Assembly (NCBI GenBank): GCA_040877445.1
Contig: JBBDNT010000208.1
Span: 1 to 18,290 of the forward strand
Source of the DNA: JBBDNT01 sp040877445
GTDB lineage: Bacteria > Planctomycetota > Planctomycetia > Planctomycetales > Planctomycetaceae
Direction of reading: 5' to 3'
DNA length: 18,290 nucleotides
This document shows, one piece after another, positions 15,263 to 18,290 of the stretch. The position numbers were made by a program, and so were the translations under genes. A model generated the notes under the pieces. That model was given only the letters and a program-made list of their open reading frames with translations, did not search any database and was not told where the DNA came from. How positions within the stretch are numbered: position 1 is the first letter of the stretch; the number at the start of each line of letters is the position of its first letter.

Positions 15263-15424
15263 AGGCTTGAACTTGTCGGCTGAAGCCGTGGTAAGACGGA
15301 TTGGCGGCACCCATGCGATCAAGCCTCACTGGCGTGTCGGCCTCCGCGCACCTGGCGACCTCACCGTGTCATGGCCAATCCATCCTACGGTCGACCCACA
15401 AGATCAAGGTTGAACGCGTCCTAC
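15263..15424. repeat. REP-like inverted doublet D (GGATTGG type) with long inverted flanks
   Basis: The left copy starts at 15291 (GTAAGACGGATTGGCGGC) and the inverted right copy lies at 15371-15388 (GGCCAATCCATCCTAC). The right flank (GCGACCTCACCG to AAGGTTGA, 15356-15412) resembles the reverse complement of the left end of doublet A, so the terminal inverted repeats approach 60 nt. The last 30 nt (15395-15424) match 16881-16910 at 22 of 30 positions. Confidence 0.75.
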
Positions 15425-15503
15425 GGCGTCGCTGGCTGCAGTTACTCGCAGTTTCGATGTTGACGGCGCACTACGGCCGCGGACGTTCGCCGCGTCGATC
15501 CCC

Positions 15504-16598
15504 TCACGAGGGCCGCGGCGGCGACGCGACTGCCGCGGCGATCGTTCCGAGAAGTTGCTCGAGCGCGTCCCCGCCGCGCAACACCCGCGCGCCGATGTTC
15601 ACCCCCCACAACGGCAACCCGCCCGATTCCTCCGCGGCGATCTTCACCAGATCCTTGAGCGTCGTGGCGAGGATCTCCGCCTCGGCGACGCGGGCCGCGG
15701 CGGCGACGTCGTCGAGTTCCTGTGCCGTGTAGTGGTGGTGATCCGGGAACGTCCGCCAGTGGACGACGTTCGCGCCGAGATCGTCCAGCGTGCGACGGAA
15801 GGCCGGCGGATTGCCGATGCCGCAGAACGCGCCGACCTTCTTGTCGCGAATCGCGGCGAGGCCGGTCCGCGCGCCCGACGCATCCACGAGGTCCGCGGGC
15901 GGGAAGGCGATTTCGATCGGCGTTTCGCCCGCCGGACGATACGGGGCGATCGTCGCGAGGATCGCGCGGCGCGAGTCGTCCGTCAGCCGATCGGCCCGCG
16001 AGATGACGATCGCGTCCGCGCGACGCAGCCCGGAGAGCGGCTCGCGCAACAGGCCGCGCGGCAACAGGCGACCGTAGCCGAAGGGGTCCACCGCATCGAT
16101 CAGGACGATGTCCAGATCGCGGCGGAGGCGGCGGTGCTGAAAGCCGTCGTCGAGAATCAAGACCTGCGCGGCGTACTCGTCGACGGCCCGCCGCGCGCCG
16201 GCGACGCGGTCGGGGTTCTGCACGTGCGGAATACCGGGGCACAGCCGGGCGAGCACGAGCTTTTCGTCGTTGATCCGCTCGGGAGTCGGCAACTCTCGTT
16301 CGAACGCTCGATAACCGCGGCTGAGGATCACCGGCCGCAGCCCCTGATCGACGAACCACCGCGTGAGGAAGGCGACGACGGGCGTCTTCCCGGTGCCTCC
16401 GGCAGTCACGTTCCCGACGCTGACGACCGGCACTCCCGCCGCGAAAGTCCGCTTCCAGCCGCGATCGAAGCATTCATTTCGCGCCCACACGCCCGCGCGA
16501 TAGCACAGGGAGGCTGCCGCCAATCCGCCGCGCGCGAGCGACGCCAACGGGCCTCGCCGCGCTCCGGACACCAAGCTGCGATGGCTGAATGATTCCAT
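15504..16598 (-). CDS. lpxK: Tetraacyldisaccharide 4'-kinase (lipid A biosynthesis)
   Basis: LpxK phosphorylates the 4' position of the tetraacyldisaccharide 1-phosphate precursor of lipid A, using ATP at the inner face of the cytoplasmic membrane. The 364-residue length is in the family's usual range or slightly above. Signatures are the Walker A region SVGNVTAGGTGKTP (60-73, K71), ILSRGY (91-96), LILDDGFQHRRL (147-158), LLPRGLLREPL (178-188) and ISRAD (199-203). The N-terminus lacks a strong membrane helix but has the amphipathic or weakly hydrophobic stretch near 18-36 expected of this membrane-associated kinase. The ATG at 16598 is the first usable start; no clear Shine-Dalgarno precedes it. 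It stands alone between two REP-rich gaps and is the best evidence here for an LPS-bearing outer membrane. Confidence 0.95.
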   Translation of the reverse strand: MESFSHRSLVSGARRGPLASLARGGLAAASLCYRAGVWARNECFDRGWKRTFAAGVPVVSVGNVTAGGTGKTPVVAFLTRWFVDQGLRPVILSRGYRAFERELPTPERINDEKLVLARLCPGIPHVQNPDRVAGARRAVDEYAAQVLILDDGFQHRRLRRDLDIVLIDAVDPFGYGRLLPRGLLREPLSGLRRADAIVISRADRLTDDSRRAILATIAPYRPAGETPIEIAFPPADLVDASGARTGLAAIRDKKVGAFCGIGNPPAFRRTLDDLGANVVHWRTFPDHHHYTAQELDDVAAAARVAEAEILATTLKDLVKIAAEESGGLPLWGVNIGARVLRGGDALEQLLGTIAAAVASPPRPS

Positions 16599-16635
16599 TC
16601 CCAGGACGACCGGCCGGACATGATGCGGCGGGCAC

Positions 16636-16661
16636 GACGGATTACGATTCCGTCATACTAC
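16636..16661 (-). repeat. GTAG-headed REP-like palindrome upstream of lpxK
   Basis: On the minus strand GTAG is followed by TAT and the arms GACGGA/TCCGTC around a 7-nt interior. It lies 38 nt upstream of the lpxK start codon, inside the probable promoter or leader region. Confidence 0.6.
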
Positions 16662-16717
16662 GTCTTCGAAATCGATCTCGTGGGTTCGTCGAAATCGAGT
16701 TCGACGCGGCGGGCTTC

Positions 16718-16864
16718 GTAGGGCGAACTTCAGTTCGCGGTGCGAAGCCCGCGCCGGGATCTCGACAAGTCGCGCTGATTCTCGCTGATTTTCACCGAAG
16801 ATGTTTTCGACCTCGCGGCTGTTCCTCTCGACCGGCGGGCACGACGAACTGAAGTTCGTTCTAC
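16718..16864. repeat. REP-like inverted doublet E (GCGAACT type)
   Basis: The left copy GTAGGGCGAACTTCAGTTCG starts at 16718, with perfect 7-bp arms GCGAACT/AGTTCGC. The right copy CGAACTGAAGTTCGTTCTAC at 16845-16864 is its inverted match, with 18 of 20 positions agreeing. About 106 nt separate the two copies. Confidence 0.8.
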
Positions 16865-16880
16865 CCGCCCCGATCCTCGG

Positions 16881-16942
16881 CCCACAAGATCGAACTTGAC
16901 GAAGTTCTACCCGCCGTGAGTCGGAACGGCATTCCGTCCGCC
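16881..16942 (-). repeat. Degenerate REP-like copies next to doublet E
   Basis: 16891-16910 ends in CTAC and has arms AACTT/AAGTT on the minus strand. 16922-16942 has a GGAAC/ATTCC-type palindrome without a GTAG head. The segment 16881-16910 shares CCCACAAGATC and following bases with the right end of doublet D. Confidence 0.5.
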
Positions 16943-16970
16943 AGGATGCGGCGTCGCGCCGCCGCGGCGT

Positions 16971-18290
16971 TCAGCGGGGCGTGAATCGTACGCTGCGAAC
17001 GATTTCGTCGGGGCGGCCGCCGAGCTTTTCTCGCAGTTCGCTTTCCACCGAAAACACGAACGACACCTGCCGGCCGCTGGGGTCGGCGCAGAGATAGTAG
17101 ATCCAGGTCATCGGCGTCTCGCCCGCCGCGCCGAGCGCTGTGACGCGCAACAAGTGGCGTCCGTCGTCGGTCGGTAGCCGGCGGGATTCGGAGATCGTCG
17201 CGAACCGCTCGCCCAGCGACGTGCGGATGTCCTGCTGGAATTGCTCGAGCGACGTGTGATCGCCGGGGGCGGCCGCGGCGATGCTCGCCACGTTGCACTG
17301 GGCGACGAAGCTCCCCTGCTCGATCAACCGCAGGATCGCCACCTTCCCGGTCTGCTTGAACAAATGCCAGCCGCGATCGTGCAGGAAGGCCGCCTCGCCC
17401 GGCGTCTGGAACGTGAGCAGCAGCGATTCCGGCGGCGGATCGAGCGGGATGGCGCGGGCCGCCTCCTCGGCGAGCGGACCCGCGGCTTCGGCCGGAGCGC
17501 GGGTGAGTTCGACCGTGGCGATCACTTCCAATCCCGGGCTGACCGCGCCGACGGAGCGCTTCTCGGTCTGCCGCAGCGCCAGCGAACGAATGTGGTTGTT
17601 CCGCACGTCGAACCCGAAACTTCCGGCCAAAGCGATGCTGGTTTCCGCGCCGTCGCTCGCGCCTTCGAGCTTTCCCTCGAAACTCACCGTGGCGATGTCG
17701 CCGACGACGGAATCGAGCTTGCAGGTCAGCTCGTTCTTGACCACGGCTTCGAGGTCGGCGAGCATCGGCGCGACCCAGCTCGCGGGGGTCCATTCCTCAC
17801 CCGGCCGAACCGGCGACGCGGGCAGCAGGCCGACCATCGCCAGCGAATCGCCCGGCATGCGGAGCAGATCCAGCTCGATGCGGGTCAACGGTCCCGCGGG
17901 GGAATGTCGTTCGATTCCGCCGGGCAGGCCCTGCGCGACGACGCGGGCCAGTTCGGGACGCAGGCGGTAGAACGATGTTTCCTTGTCGACGACGATCTTC
18001 GACCCGGCCCGCGTGTATTGCCTCAGCGAACGCAGTGTTCGCGCGTCGCGGCCGGTCCCGGAGAGGCGGCGTTCGAGGTAACGCAGGTCGGCCTCGACGT
18101 CGAGCGGATGCGTTTCGGATCGGCCGCCGCCGAGCGCGACTTCGATCTTCCCTTCGACGCTCAATTCGGACCGCACCTCGAACACGCGACCGCTCTCGGC
18201 CGGCTCGGCGAGGGTGACGGGTTCGGCATCGGCGGCGAAGGCGGAGGCGCAGGCCGCGAACGAGATAGCGAGCCATCCGCAGGAGGCGAG
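16971..18290 (-). CDS. Secreted protein of unknown function (5' end off the window)
   Basis: The reverse frame is open from the stop at 16971 through the right edge, giving 439 visible residues. The first visible residues, LASCGWLAISFAACASAFAA then DAEPV, are the hydrophobic core and cleavage region of a Sec signal peptide. The true start is therefore just beyond the window, and the GTG at 18185 is internal. Recognisable stretches include VDKETSFYRLRPELARVVAQG, SPAGPLTRIELDLL and GDSLAMVGLLPASPVRPGEEW. I associate these with a secreted protein family widespread in planctomycetes that has no assigned function. The body is probably beta-rich. No catalytic motif or transmembrane segment is evident after the signal peptide. 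The gene ends beside the REP-like cluster 16636-16942. Confidence 0.85.
   Translation of the reverse strand, partial: LASCGWLAISFAACASAFAADAEPVTLAEPAESGRVFEVRSELSVEGKIEVALGGGRSETHPLDVEADLRYLERRLSGTGRDARTLRSLRQYTRAGSKIVVDKETSFYRLRPELARVVAQGLPGGIERHSPAGPLTRIELDLLRMPGDSLAMVGLLPASPVRPGEEWTPASWVAPMLADLEAVVKNELTCKLDSVVGDIATVSFEGKLEGASDGAETSIALAGSFGFDVRNNHIRSLALRQTEKRSVGAVSPGLEVIATVELTRAPAEAAGPLAEEAARAIPLDPPPESLLLTFQTPGEAAFLHDRGWHLFKQTGKVAILRLIEQGSFVAQCNVASIAAAAPGDHTSLEQFQQDIRTSLGERFATISESRRLPTDDGRHLLRVTALGAAGETPMTWIYYLCADPSGRQVSFVFSVESELREKLGGRPDEIVRSVRFTPR

Noticed and set aside
14707..15424. Possible CRISPR array
   Set aside because: The repeats are inverted pairs with variable spacing and decayed copies. 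There are no regular direct repeats with uniform spacers and no cas genes.
16971..18185. Start of the right-edge gene at the GTG at 18185
   Set aside because: The same frame continues upstream into a clear signal peptide that runs off the window, so this GTG is internal.

Overview
This is a GC-rich window of a planctomycete-type chromosome. The lineage call rests on family content: two Tat-exported DUF1501 proteins, a very large secreted sugar-dehydrogenase-like protein ending in a planctomycete/verrucomicrobial heme-binding domain (CIRCH), a large VWA/glutamine-amidotransferase-like membrane protein, and a secreted protein of a type I associate with planctomycetes. An lpxK gene indicates a lipid A-bearing outer membrane. 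No tRNA, rRNA, CRISPR array or transposase was seen. High GC keeps antisense frames open for hundreds of codons, so many long frames are shadows.

Layout, left to right. (1) 1-2364, minus: VWA-domain membrane protein whose 3' end lies off the left edge. (2) 2365-2699: a non-coding strip with a 14-nt tandem repeat, a REP-like palindrome, a 24-nt-period direct repeat and a 24-bp-arm hairpin. (3) 2700-4103, minus: DUF1501 protein. (4) 4253-8321, minus: a three-gene operon joined by ATGA overlaps, encoding an HSP90-family ATPase followed by two paralogous proteins of about 370 residues with a conserved CxAC motif. A TTGACA-N17-TGGAAT promoter candidate lies upstream. This is the most interesting system in the window. 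(5) 8621-10069, plus: second DUF1501 protein, divergent from the operon. (6) 10175-10815, plus: a toxin-antitoxin pair (AF2212/DUF104-like antitoxin and VapC-like PIN toxin). (7) 10837-13875, plus: 1012-residue secreted dehydrogenase-like c-type cytochrome. (8) 14026-14646, plus: membrane-anchored HCX5R phosphatase with its own promoter candidate. (9) 14647-15503: a non-coding cluster of GTAG-headed palindromes arranged as inverted doublets. (10) 15504-16598, minus: lpxK. (11) 16599-16970: a second group of these doublets with different arms. (12) 16971-18290, minus: secreted protein of unknown function whose start codon lies off the right edge.

Functionally, the HSP90-like operon looks like a self-contained chaperone/partner module. 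The DUF1501 proteins and the large cytochrome belong to the envelope and periplasmic repertoire. LpxK makes lipid A. The toxin-antitoxin pair and the REP-like doublets are the mobile or selfish component. All functional statements are family-level inferences from reading the sequence; no database search was possible.
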